From Hyphomicrobiales bacterium (GTDB lineage Bacteria > Pseudomonadota > Alphaproteobacteria > Rhizobiales > Rhodomicrobiaceae): a stretch of 38,083 nt of DNA. Positions within the stretch are counted from its first letter, which is position 1. Every line of letters begins with the position of its first letter. Under the pieces are notes generated by a model. It had not been told where the DNA came from and did no database searches. It worked only from the letters and a program-made list of their open reading frames with translations. The translations under genes and the position numbers were made by a program. Shown piece after piece: positions 8,044 to 16,736 of the stretch. The DNA is taken from contig PMBZ01000030.1 of assembly GCA_003153975.1 (NCBI GenBank), forward strand, positions 365-38,447. The letters run 5' to 3'.

Positions 8044-10167
8044 ATGTCTCAGCAAGGCACAGCGAAAGCCGGGCATGGCGGCAGCGCCAGCAGCGGTAAT
8101 GGCGGCGGAACGGCCAGGGAAGACCTGGCTGCCGGGACCGTGCGCGAAAGTATTGCCGGGACGGACCCTTCGGCTGAGGATAGCCAATCCCCAATATTCG
8201 GCGACGGCCAGAGCGAAGCAGAGGCTCAACTTTATGCGCGCCTCGATTTGGTGAGCAATTATCAGCGTCCGAGCGGTTTCCCGCCGCTTGACGCATTGAA
8301 TGCCAGGCTGAACGAAGAGGCGTACCGGGACAGTCTGCTTTTTCCCCGTTCCGCGGAGGATTTGGCCTTTTCTCTCCCGGGCGATGACGATGTTTTGGAT
8401 CTGGACGGGGAACTGGCCGGCGAGCCCCACGGCGGCCTGTTGTGGATCGACCATCGTTTTACGGAACTCAAGCTCCTTCTTTCGCGGAGGGAAGAGGGCC
8501 AGCGCGAGCTTGAGCAGATCAAGGCAAGCCTAGGCGAAATTCTCGTTCGCCTCGAAAAGCTCGCGGCGGAAGTGCCAAGCGGCAAGGCTCTGGAATCCGT
8601 GGAAAGCAAGCTCGATACGTTGTCCGGCTCCGTCGAGGCGGCGCGGGAGCAATCCACCACCGATGCCAGCCGGATTTCGCGGGCCGCCGAGGAACTTCTC
8701 GCCGCCAGCGTCAGGTTTCAAGAAGTGCCCGCAAGGTTCGAGGCGGCCGCGCGCCGCACGGTGGAAGGCCTGGGGCAAACCGTGGCCGCTACAGCGTCGC
8801 GGGCGGCGATGATGACCGCGCATCATGTCGGCGCGCAGCAGAAGCCGGCCGTCGAAGCAGACACGGCGGAGCGACTGGAGGCCGAGCTGCGTGCACTGAA
8901 CCTGCAGTCGCGCGAGACCGGCGAGCGCACAGAGGCGGCACTCGATCGCGTCCATCACACGCTCAAGGATTTTCTCGGCCGGGACCCCGGTCCCCGCGCC
9001 GATGTCAACACACAACCTCCCAGAAAAAGAGCAGGCCTGCACGTGCCAATTTCCGGTAATTCCGCTGTCTACAAGCGCGGCGATACGGGCTTCGGCGCCG
9101 CCCCCGCAAGCGAGGCGCGGCTCGACACGCTTTTGAGGCGCGATCCACCGCCTTCCGATCCCGCCCTTTTCCAGGCACTGCGCGAGGCGGATCTGAAGTA
9201 CGGCCGGAAAACACAGCAAAATAGGCCGCAAACAGCCGGCGGGCGGCAGGCTTTCGCGGGTGCATACGCTCTCCTCGACGACGAGAAGACCGTGCCGCTT
9301 GGCGGCATAGCGGCGGTTGCGTTCATCTTGCTTCTGGTAAGTGCCGCACTGTTCTACCTTCACACTCAGGGCCGCATCGACGTACGTATTTCGGAAGTGC
9401 CCGCGGCAATCCAGCAACTGGCTCATGCGCCCGCGCAGCCGGCTCCGGCGGCGGTGGCATCCGCCGGCGTGAGGCAGAAGGGTCCCGCGTTATTGGCCGC
9501 CGCCGATGGCAGCAACGGCGTGCAAGCCGCTTCCCCCGCCGAGGAACTGGAGGCGCTCGAAGCCGCCGCGCGCCACGGCGACCGCGACGCGCAATTCCGC
9601 ATTGGCGTGCGCTTCCTGAACGATGGCGGCGTGGACGGCGGACCGTCGGCGGCCGCGCGCTGGTTCTCCAAGGCCGCGATGCAAGGGCATAACGAGGCTC
9701 AGTTCATGCTGGCGTCGATGCTTGAGCGCGGCGCGGGCGTTGAAAAGGACGAAGCGAAAGCCGTCGTGCTCTACCGGCAGGCTGCAAGTGCCGGGCATGT
9801 GCGGGCGATGCACAATCTTGGCGCCATGCTCTTGAAGAACGCCACGGCGCTGGCCTATCGCGAGGCGGCCTCGTGGTTCGGGCAGGCGGCGGCGAAGGGC
9901 TTTCCCGACAGCCAGTATAATCTTGCGCTGCTCTATGAACACGGGCTTGGCATCGAGCAGGATTTGTTCCGCGCCTATCAGTGGTATATCGAGGCAGCCA
10001 AGGCGGGGGTGAAAGAAGCGGCGGTGAAGGCCGAACAGCTCCGGCGCATGCTGCCTTCCGCGCAAAATGCCCCAAGCGGCGGGAAGGCCGGTCAATTCGG
10101 TTCCTGGCGGCCGGTCGTTGTAGACACAAAGAAAAACGCCAGCCTCCGCGGCGCCACCCGGGGCTGA
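8044..10167 (+). CDS. PodJ-like inner-membrane protein with periplasmic Sel1 repeats
   Basis: The product has 707 residues. The first about 415 are predicted cytoplasmic, acidic then coiled-coil (REEGQRELEQIKASLGEILV and later helices) and low in hydrophobicity. One transmembrane helix follows at about 419-441 (GGIAAVAFILLLVSAALFYL). A Pro/Ala linker then leads to about four Sel1-type repeats from about residue 500 to 660, with the motifs AARWFSKAAMQGHNEAQFML, AVVLYRQAASAGHVRAMHNL and AASWFGQAAAKGFPDSQYNL. This cytoplasmic coil, single helix and periplasmic Sel1 architecture is that of the polar organiser PodJ and its relatives. Caulobacter PodJ is longer and also has a peptidoglycan-binding end, which is absent here. 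A polar-localisation role is inference from architecture. The RBS is weak (AGGA). Confidence 0.75.
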   Translation: MSQQGTAKAGHGGSASSGNGGGTAREDLAAGTVRESIAGTDPSAEDSQSPIFGDGQSEAEAQLYARLDLVSNYQRPSGFPPLDALNARLNEEAYRDSLLFPRSAEDLAFSLPGDDDVLDLDGELAGEPHGGLLWIDHRFTELKLLLSRREEGQRELEQIKASLGEILVRLEKLAAEVPSGKALESVESKLDTLSGSVEAAREQSTTDASRISRAAEELLAASVRFQEVPARFEAAARRTVEGLGQTVAATASRAAMMTAHHVGAQQKPAVEADTAERLEAELRALNLQSRETGERTEAALDRVHHTLKDFLGRDPGPRADVNTQPPRKRAGLHVPISGNSAVYKRGDTGFGAAPASEARLDTLLRRDPPPSDPALFQALREADLKYGRKTQQNRPQTAGGRQAFAGAYALLDDEKTVPLGGIAAVAFILLLVSAALFYLHTQGRIDVRISEVPAAIQQLAHAPAQPAPAAVASAGVRQKGPALLAAADGSNGVQAASPAEELEALEAAARHGDRDAQFRIGVRFLNDGGVDGGPSAAARWFSKAAMQGHNEAQFMLASMLERGAGVEKDEAKAVVLYRQAASAGHVRAMHNLGAMLLKNATALAYREAASWFGQAAAKGFPDSQYNLALLYEHGLGIEQDLFRAYQWYIEAAKAGVKEAAVKAEQLRRMLPSAQNAPSGGKAGQFGSWRPVVVDTKKNASLRGATRG

Positions 10168-10386
10168 GCGTCCTGGTGCGCCCTGCCTCTCAAGATCTGG
10201 CGGCTGCTTCGTTCCCGGACCATCGATCGTGCGCTGCCATTGAATTTGTCCCCGATCCTTGCCGGGATATGCCAGCCTGATCCGGTTCTACTTCACGGGC
10301 GATGAAGCCGCTGTAGCAGCGCACGTATGCCGGTGCGGCAAACGGGAGCACCGCGGGGTGTCCCCTCCACTTGGCTGGATGTACCG

Positions 10387-10878
10387 CTATTTTCCCTCGT
10401 AATAGGGATGCAGCTCCACCTCGGCCACAGCCACCGCGGCATTAAGGCCGGTCTGACCCTGGAGGCTGAGCGGCTGTAACGAGATGGTGTTGCCTGATCC
10501 GCCGGCCAATACATTCGCGCCGCCGCCGACAACCGCCGAGGCATCCGCCGCCACGCCGTAATACTTGCCCGCGAGTGCGCCGGCCCCAACGCGAGATGGC
10601 GCGAACACGGTCCAGGTCAGATACGCGTTGTTGGTAATGCCGAGATCGAGGCCGTATTTGTGGATCGAGCCTTCGTAGCGCTCGCCTTCGTCGCCTGGGC
10701 TCGCGCGGAACAGGCAGCGTAGCTCCCGCGTGGAACCGAAGATGAAGCTCGCTCCACCTTTCACGCCGCAGGTGAGCAGCCCTATCTCGACTCTTTCTCC
10801 CGCGATGGCGCCGGACGCGAATGTCACGCTTACCGCAGCGGTTGCGGCCGCCACGATCTTCAGTAGTCTTCCAGACAT
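10387..10878 (-). CDS. DUF992 family exported protein
   Basis: A 163-residue secreted protein with a signal peptide (MSGRLLKIVAAATAAVSVTF, cleavage near AIAG/ERVEIG). The mature part begins GLLTCGVKGGASFIFGSTRE, with paired cysteines (LTC.. and RCLF), and ends in a Gly/Ala-rich strand region. This pattern is that of DUF992, a family common in rhizobia with unknown function. GGGAGGTGAAA directly precedes the ATG at 10878, which fixes the start over a 22-codon longer frame. The 219 bp between its stop codon and the PodJ-like gene hold nothing recognisable. Confidence 0.85.
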   Translation of the reverse strand: MSGRLLKIVAAATAAVSVTFASGAIAGERVEIGLLTCGVKGGASFIFGSTRELRCLFRASPGDEGERYEGSIHKYGLDLGITNNAYLTWTVFAPSRVGAGALAGKYYGVAADASAVVGGGANVLAGGSGNTISLQPLSLQGQTGLNAAVAVAEVELHPYYEGK

Positions 10879-10990
10879 TTTCACCTCCCAGGCTCCCTCA
10901 TGTCCGGGATTCTCTTTAGCACCTTTTAAATAATAGGAAAACATAAGCTTGTACTCGGGATCGCCGGGTTCCTGCTATCTGGAGCTAGCA

Positions 10991-11145
10991 ACCCCACCCC
11001 AGCTCTCCCCATGGGAGAGGGAGTCTCGCTGTGCGCGTTGAGAAGGCGTCCCCTCTCCCGTCCATATCCGCTAGCGGATATGGACACTTTTGAGTGGCAA
11101 GCTCGCCAAGGCAAGCTTGCGTGGGAGAGGGACGAGGTGAGGGGC
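10991..11145. repeat. REP-like intergenic palindromic element, copy 1
   Basis: A mosaic of inverted repeats lies between the DUF992 and RND genes. It includes CTCTCCC-CAT-GGGAGAG, then a perfect 26-bp palindrome centred on GCTAGC (11060-11085), and the near-perfect pair GCAAGCTCGCC/GGCAAGCTTGC (11097-11120). The outer arms are CCCCACCCCAGCTCTCCC and GGGAGAGGGACGAGGTGAG, which pair imperfectly. The same GAGAGGG..GGGGTGAGGGG arm recurs at 20100-20159. Such C/T-rich hairpins are common intergenic repeats in alphaproteobacteria. Confidence 0.75.
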
Positions 11146-11158
11146 GTGACCGTAGAAT

Positions 11159-14100
11159 TTACTTCTCCGGCAACAGCTTGCCATCGTCCCGCAGCACGAT
11201 GTAGATCGCGGGGATGACGAGCACCGTCAGCAGTGTCGAGGAGGCGAGCCCGAACAGAAGCGAGATCGCCAGTCCCTGGAAGATCGGGTCGGCCAGGATC
11301 ACCGCCGCGCCGATCATGGCGGCAATCGCCGTCAGCAGGATCGGCTTGAACCGGATCGCGCCCGCCTCAAGCAGCACCTGACGCAAGGGCGTATCCGCGT
11401 CCCGCCGCTCGCGGATGAAGTCCACCAGCAGGATCGAGTTGCGCACGATGATGCCCGCCAGCGCGATGAAGCCGATCATCGAGGTCGCGGTGAACGGCGC
11501 GCCGAACATCCAGTGCCCCAGCATGATGCCGATCAGCGTGAGCGGTACCGGCGTCAGGATCACCAGCGGCAGCTTGAACGAGCCGAACTGCCCGACCACG
11601 ATGAAGTAGATGCCCAGGATGGCGATGGCGAAGGCCGCGCCCATGTCGCGGAAGGTGACGTAGGTCACTTCCCATTCGCCGTCCCAAAGCATCGTGGGCT
11701 TGGATTCGTCGTCCGGCTGTCCGTGCAGCGTGATCTGCGGCTTCTCGCCAGGCCCCCAGTTCGCTTTGTTTATGGCGTCGCGCACCGCGAGCATTCCATA
11801 GACTGGCGCTTCATAAGCGCCGGCAAGCTCCGCCGTCACCATTTCGGCGGGGCGGCTATTGTGCCGGAAGATCGGGAAGGAGGCCCGCTCCTTCGACAGG
11901 CTCACCACATCGCCCATTTCGACGATGGAGCGGTTGCCGGGGATGGCGTTGGCCGGCACCGGCGTGGAGAGCGTGTGCTGCGAGACCGAAAGCTCCTTCT
12001 TGGGCAGGGCGATGGCGATCTCGACCGGATGGCGGCCCTCGCCACGGTAGGAGTAGCCCACCGGCACGCCGGAGAGATAAGCCTGGATCGTGTCGTAGAC
12101 ATCGCGCTGCTCGACCTTGAAAAATTCGAGCTTGTCCTGGTCGATGGCGACGCGGAGCCGTTCGGCCGGCACGCCAAAGCTGTCATCCACATCCACAATG
12201 AACGGGATGCTTTCGAAGATTTTACGGAGCTTCGCCGCTGTTGCACGGCGTGCCTCTGGCGTGGGGCCATAAACCTCCGCCAGGAGCGTCGACAGCACTG
12301 GCGGTCCAGGCGGAACCTCGACCACCTTCAACGCCGTGCGCGGCGGCAGTTCAAGGCCCTTCAGCCGCTCGCGGACATCGAGCGCGATCTGATGGCTCGT
12401 GCGGCTGCGCTCCGCCTTGGGCGTGAGATTGAGCTGCAAATCGCCCTGCTCCGGGTTGCTGCGGAAGTAATAGTGGCGCACCAAGCCGTTGAAATTGAAC
12501 GGCGCGGCCGTGCCGGCGTAAGACTGGATCGTGGTCAGCTCCGGCAAGGTTTTGACGCGCCCGGCTACCGCCTGCAGGATGCGATCGGTTTCCTCAAGGG
12601 AGGAGCCCTTGGGTAAGTCGATCACAATCTGCATCTCCGACTTGTTGTCGAAGGGCAAGAGCTTCACCGTCACCGCCTTGAAATAGAAGAGCGTCAACGA
12701 CAGAAGCGTGGCGACGCCAACGCCGATGAGGAACCGCAGCGCCACTTTCCGCGTCCGCAGGATAGGCCGCGCGGCGGACAGGTAGGCGCGCGCGAGAAAA
12801 CCGCCGCCCTCGTCATGGTTGTGGCCGCCGGCGTCCGGCTTCACGAAGCGCACCATCAGCCAGGGCGTCACCATCACCGCCACGAAGAACGAGAAGATCA
12901 TGGCGGCCGACGCGTTGGCCGGGATCGGGCTCATATACGGCCCCATAAGCCCCGAGACGAACAGCATGGGCAAGAGCGCCACCACCACGGTGAGCGTGGC
13001 GATGATCGTTGGATTGCCCACCTCGGCCACGGCCTCGATCGCGGCCTGCACCCGGCTGCGTCCGTCGTGCATCGCCCAGTGCCGCGAGATGTTCTCGATC
13101 ACGACGATGGCATCGTCGACCAGGATGCCGATGGAGAAAATCAGCGCGAACAGGCTCACCCGGTTGATGGTGTAGCCCATGATCCACGAGGCGAAGAGTG
13201 TGAGCAGGATCGTGGTGGGGATCACGATCAAGACGACGGCGCCCTCGCGCCAGCCGATGGCGAACACGATCAGCGCCACGATGGAGACGGTCGCGAGGCC
13301 TAGGTGGAACAACAGCTCGTCGGCCTTGTCGCTCGCGGTCGCGCCATAGTTGCGCGTGACCTCCACGTTAATGTCGCTGGGAATCGAGTTCCCCCGCAGA
13401 AGGTCAAGCTTCTCGACGAGCTTGGCCGCGATATCGACCGCATTGGCGCCGGCCCGCTTGGCGATGGCGACGGTGACGGCCGGAACGCGGTTCAACTCCC
13501 CATCCGGGCCTTTGGAGAAGTTCCAGGACTGCAACTCCAGCGGCTTGCCACCCACCACGATGTTCGCCACGTCGCGCACGTAGACGGGGCGGCCGTCGCG
13601 GGTCGTAAGCAGCAGCAGGCCGATATCGGGGATGCCGTGCAGCGTCTGCCCGGCCACTACCGGCAGGGCGTGATCCCGGTCGCGGATTTCGCCCGCCACG
13701 AAGGAGCGGTTCGCCGATTTCACCTTGTCCACGAGCTGGGCCAGCGTGACGCCATACAGCGAAAGCTTTTCGGGATCGGGCTCGACGCGGATCTGATCGG
13801 GCGTGCCGCCAACAAGATAGGTAAGGCCCGCGTTATCGGCCTTGGCCAGCTCGATGCGCAGGTTCTCCGCCAGATGATAAAGCGCGTTCGGCGTCCATCG
13901 GTCCGCCGCTTCCGGCTTCGGCGACAGCGTTACCGATAGGATCGCCACGTCGTCGATGCCGCGGCCCACGATGAGCGGCTCGGGGATTCCAATGGGAATG
14001 CGGTCGAGATTGGCGCGGACCTTGTCGTGCACGCGCAGGATCGCTTCGTCCGCCTTGGTGCCCACAAGGAAGCGCGCCGTCACCAGCACCCGGTCGTCAT

Positions 14101-14407
14101 AGGTGGTGCTGTATACATGCTCGACGCCGTTGATCGCCTTGACAATGGTCTCAAGCGGCTCGGTCACAAGCCGGGCCGCATCCTGGGCCTTGAGCCCATC
14201 GGCGCGGACCTGGATGTCCACCATCGGCACCGAAATCTGCGGCTCCTCCTCGCGCGGCAGCATGACAAGCGCGATGCTGCCGAGCGCCAGGGCAGAAAGC
14301 AGGAGAAGGGGCGTCAGCTTGGAGGAGATGAACGCCTTGGTAAGGTTTCCGGAGATGCCGAGTTTCGGGGCGCTATCGCCGTTCGGGTTACTTGAGCGCG
14401 GCTTCAT
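11159..14407 (-). CDS. RND-family efflux transporter permease (AcrB/HAE1-like)
   Basis: A 1082-residue inner-membrane proton-driven pump subunit. It begins with a cytoplasmic tail and the first transmembrane helix (LTPLLLLSALALGSIALVML), followed by the periplasmic porter domain (EEEPQISVPMVDIQV). Helix 4 has the proton-relay motif GILVDDAIVVIEN, and the second half repeats the fold, ending with SLLFGLASSTLLTVLVIPAI. Length and duplicated topology match the family. PREEEPQ and the general spacing place it in the AcrB/MexB-like group rather than the heavy-metal CusA group, but the substrate is unknown. The start codon overlaps the adaptor stop by ATGA, so the two are translationally coupled. 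No outer-membrane TolC-type gene is nearby. Confidence 0.95.
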   Translation of the reverse strand: MKPRSSNPNGDSAPKLGISGNLTKAFISSKLTPLLLLSALALGSIALVMLPREEEPQISVPMVDIQVRADGLKAQDAARLVTEPLETIVKAINGVEHVYSTTYDDRVLVTARFLVGTKADEAILRVHDKVRANLDRIPIGIPEPLIVGRGIDDVAILSVTLSPKPEAADRWTPNALYHLAENLRIELAKADNAGLTYLVGGTPDQIRVEPDPEKLSLYGVTLAQLVDKVKSANRSFVAGEIRDRDHALPVVAGQTLHGIPDIGLLLLTTRDGRPVYVRDVANIVVGGKPLELQSWNFSKGPDGELNRVPAVTVAIAKRAGANAVDIAAKLVEKLDLLRGNSIPSDINVEVTRNYGATASDKADELLFHLGLATVSIVALIVFAIGWREGAVVLIVIPTTILLTLFASWIMGYTINRVSLFALIFSIGILVDDAIVVIENISRHWAMHDGRSRVQAAIEAVAEVGNPTIIATLTVVVALLPMLFVSGLMGPYMSPIPANASAAMIFSFFVAVMVTPWLMVRFVKPDAGGHNHDEGGGFLARAYLSAARPILRTRKVALRFLIGVGVATLLSLTLFYFKAVTVKLLPFDNKSEMQIVIDLPKGSSLEETDRILQAVAGRVKTLPELTTIQSYAGTAAPFNFNGLVRHYYFRSNPEQGDLQLNLTPKAERSRTSHQIALDVRERLKGLELPPRTALKVVEVPPGPPVLSTLLAEVYGPTPEARRATAAKLRKIFESIPFIVDVDDSFGVPAERLRVAIDQDKLEFFKVEQRDVYDTIQAYLSGVPVGYSYRGEGRHPVEIAIALPKKELSVSQHTLSTPVPANAIPGNRSIVEMGDVVSLSKERASFPIFRHNSRPAEMVTAELAGAYEAPVYGMLAVRDAINKANWGPGEKPQITLHGQPDDESKPTMLWDGEWEVTYVTFRDMGAAFAIAILGIYFIVVGQFGSFKLPLVILTPVPLTLIGIMLGHWMFGAPFTATSMIGFIALAGIIVRNSILLVDFIRERRDADTPLRQVLLEAGAIRFKPILLTAIAAMIGAAVILADPIFQGLAISLLFGLASSTLLTVLVIPAIYIVLRDDGKLLPEK

Positions 14408-15453
14408 GGCTTCACCAGCCTGTCGCCGGCCCTCAAGCCGCCGAGCACCTCGACAAAGTCCGAGCCTCCCTCCTCAAGCTGTGCGGGCTGGCCGAGTTGA
14501 ACCACGGTGTCGACGGTCTTGCCGTCCTTGCCTTGGAGCCGCGCATAGTCGAGGCCGAAATGCTTGAACAGATAGGCGCGCGGCACGGCGATGGTCTGCC
14601 GCTTGCCGCCCGAAATCCAGACGAGAACCCGCTCGCCCACGAAATATTTGCCAAGGCCATCGGCTTGCGCATCCGCGATAACGCGGCCGTCCTGCAGCTC
14701 GGGATAGACAAGGCTGATGATGCCCTTGCCGACGGGGGCATCGCCGCTGGCGGACATCTCCCGGCCGGCGACAACGACCGGATCGCCCGTCTTGATGAAG
14801 CGCGCGTGGCGCTCCGGCAGCTCAAGGCGCAGCACATAGGCGTTGGCCGCGATCTTGGCGATGGCCTCGCCCGGCATGACCACGGAGCCGGCAGTGACCG
14901 GAATGGCAAGAACCCGGCCATTCGCTGGCGCGAGCACGTCGCCTTCCTGAACCTGCTGGGTAATCACCTGGCGTTCGGCTTCGGCCGATTTGAGCGCGTT
15001 CGCTGCGACCTCGGACTGGGCGCGCGCCTCGTCGAGCTTGGCGCCGGCCGCGTAGCCCTTCTCGGCAAGCTGCTCCTGGCGTTGCCGCTCCGCGCGCGCG
15101 GTTTCGGCGCGCGACTTGAGCCCGACGATCTGCGCATCGAGCGCCCGCATCCGGAGCGCCAGCTTCTGGTCGGTGACCGTGGCGAGCACGTCGCCCATCT
15201 TCACCTCGGCGCCCTTGGTGATGGCGAGCGAGGCGACGGTGCCGCCGGTGCGCACGCGGGCATAGATCTCGTCGGTGCTGCGGACGGTGCCGAACACCGC
15301 CTTGAGATCGTCGACGCCGCGCTCCTCGACCAAGAACGTATCGGCAGCCGCGGCCATGGCTGGGGCGCCGGCCAGGATTAAAGCGGATAGCGCGCCGGCA
15401 ATCGCGTGGCGGCTAGTGGAAAGCAAGTGGATAGTGCGGGCACTTTTGGTCAC
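14404..15453 (-). CDS. RND efflux periplasmic adaptor (membrane-fusion protein)
   Basis: The 349-residue protein bridges the RND permease to an outer-membrane channel. It has an N-terminal signal/anchor (ALSALILAGAPAMAAAADTF), then a biotinyl-lipoyl half (GGTVASLAITKGAEVKMGDV). A coiled-coil hairpin follows (about residues 95-150, with AETARAERQRQEQLAEKG), then the second lipoyl half (VLAPANGRVLAIPVTAGSVV) and a beta-barrel domain. I prefer the GTG at 15453, because GGAG lies exactly 6 bases before it. The ATG four codons upstream (15465) has only a C-rich leader and no ribosome site. It is the first gene of a two-gene operon with the permease. Confidence 0.92.
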   Translation of the reverse strand: MTKSARTIHLLSTSRHAIAGALSALILAGAPAMAAAADTFLVEERGVDDLKAVFGTVRSTDEIYARVRTGGTVASLAITKGAEVKMGDVLATVTDQKLALRMRALDAQIVGLKSRAETARAERQRQEQLAEKGYAAGAKLDEARAQSEVAANALKSAEAERQVITQQVQEGDVLAPANGRVLAIPVTAGSVVMPGEAIAKIAANAYVLRLELPERHARFIKTGDPVVVAGREMSASGDAPVGKGIISLVYPELQDGRVIADAQADGLGKYFVGERVLVWISGGKRQTIAVPRAYLFKHFGLDYARLQGKDGKTVDTVVQLGQPAQLEEGGSDFVEVLGGLRAGDRLVKP

Positions 15454-15786
15454 GCCGGTCTCCATTGGGGGGAAATTGTGGGCGAGATTAAACGGTTAGC
15501 AGGCTGCTGTCTGTGACTTTGTCACGCCTGCGATTTTTGAGGCTTGCGGCATTGCAAGCGCTGGAAAAAATAGGGGTTTAACCAAATGCAGGCCGCAGCA
15601 ATGCTCGGAGCTAAGCAGTCTGCCTTAGCCCCAGGAAGTATGTTGAGCAGCTTGCGCCATGGGACCGCCCGCGATGCCTTAAAGGGCCGCCTTATGAGCA
15701 TAAAGCGGAACGGCGGGAGGGATTCGAGTGACGCTCAAAGTGTCCCAATGCGGACTTTGCCTGAGCAGGACATCCGCGGTGCACAC
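15454..15786. other. Intergenic region upstream of the RND operon
   Basis: About 330 bp with no supported gene. It holds a dyad GTGAC-TTT-GTCAC (15513-15525) about 60 bp upstream of the adaptor start, which could be an operator for a local repressor. A weaker pair, CTTGC/GCAAG, follows about 20 bp further on. No regulator gene lies next to the operon. Confidence 0.45.
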
Positions 15787-16032
15787 TTAAGCGCGCGTAT
15801 TCCCAAGAAGTTCGGAGGCGATCTTGTCGCATGCCGACTCGTCGAACTCTTGCTTGAGGTCTTTCGTTTGCATCAAGCGGAGCTGATATTTCAAATTGTC
15901 TGGAGAATATTTTTGACCGACCATAACCTGAATTCTGAAAGCCAAATCCTGAAACACCGCCGGGCTTAAAGTAGCCGGAATGTGCCAATGCTCGCGCAAG
16001 ACTGCTTCTACTTTATCGGAATTAACCGCCAT
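15787..16032 (-). CDS. Small uncharacterised protein, 81 aa
   Basis: The product starts MAVNSDKVEAVLREHWHIPA and continues with FQDLAFRIQVMVGQKYSPDN and a charged C-terminal helix (TKDLKQEFDESACDKIASEL). It is soluble, acidic and mostly helical with no signal peptide. GAGAGG stands 8 bases before the ATG. I do not recognise the family. A plus-strand frame overlaps it but looks like a shadow. It is followed on the same strand by only the RND operon, over 300 bp away, and preceded by the zinc-ribbon gene 58 bp upstream, so the two small genes may be co-transcribed. Confidence 0.6.
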   Translation of the reverse strand: MAVNSDKVEAVLREHWHIPATLSPAVFQDLAFRIQVMVGQKYSPDNLKYQLRLMQTKDLKQEFDESACDKIASELLGNTRA

Positions 16033-16090
16033 CGCGGATGCCTCTCGGTTATTTAGTGTATGTTAAAGCAAAAGGGGGAAGTAACAAACG

Positions 16091-16531
16091 TCATTCCGCC
16101 CAGTTCACGCACCCGCCCGTCTCGCAGCGGCCCTTCATATGCCCATTGTGAGCCGCGATCGACAGGTGCAGCCGTCCCTTGCAGGCGGGGCATACGACAA
16201 TCTCGGCGTGGGAACGGCCTTGATGCTGAACCCGCCAAGGCGCGATGCCTGCCTTGACCGACTTCACCAAGCTTTCCCGGTCCTCGGCCGATTGCTTGTA
16301 CAGGGCAACTTCTTCGTCGGTTGGCGCCCTGAAATGCTCACAATGAAGACGCTGCCCAGGTTTTTCGCCGGGTCTGATGAAACACGGCAGTTGGTACATC
16401 CGGCGATATTCCGATCCGCCGTTGAGCACGGTGTAATCGATGCCGGATTCGCACGTCTGATGCCGGGCCATCGATCGAAAATGGACGCACCAATCGGGTG
16501 CAAAGCCAGAATCGCTGGCGGTTTTAGCCAT
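16091..16531 (-). CDS. Cysteine-rich zinc-ribbon protein, possibly phage-derived
   Basis: A 146-residue soluble protein with two cysteine clusters. The N-terminal part has DWCVHFRSMARHQTCESGID and later QLPCF and HCEHF. The C-terminal part is a clear zinc ribbon, CPACKGRLHLSI followed by NGHMKGRCETGGCVNW. The CPxC..NGH..C.T.GCV.W ending resembles small proteins I recall from prophages of proteobacteria, where function is unknown. No other phage gene is nearby. The ATG at 16531 is preceded by AAGGGAAGG, which decides it over the ATG six codons upstream at 16549. Calling it phage-derived is inference. Confidence 0.65.
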   Translation of the reverse strand: MAKTASDSGFAPDWCVHFRSMARHQTCESGIDYTVLNGGSEYRRMYQLPCFIRPGEKPGQRLHCEHFRAPTDEEVALYKQSAEDRESLVKSVKAGIAPWRVQHQGRSHAEIVVCPACKGRLHLSIAAHNGHMKGRCETGGCVNWAE

Positions 16532-16736
16532 TGGACGCCTTCCCTTCATATACCGCTAAGAGGTCGATCGGCGCCGCCACGGCAAACCGGCAGGCGCATT
16601 AACGCCCAAACCATCGGGTCCCGCAAGACATTGCTGGCGGGGAACGGCCTTTTTCCGTCTCGCCGGCCCACTTTGGATAGCAATTTGCTCCGTCTCCCTC
16701 GAAGGCGGGCGAAATGCGGCGAGAGGCCATCCGCCC

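Noticed and set aside
12815-13303. Long plus-strand frames within the RND permease
   Set aside because: They are His/Asp/Gly-rich antisense shadows typical of high-GC genes.
15586-15969. Plus-strand 127-codon open frame
   Set aside because: It overlaps the better-supported minus-strand 81-aa gene and has no ribosome site or recognisable motif.
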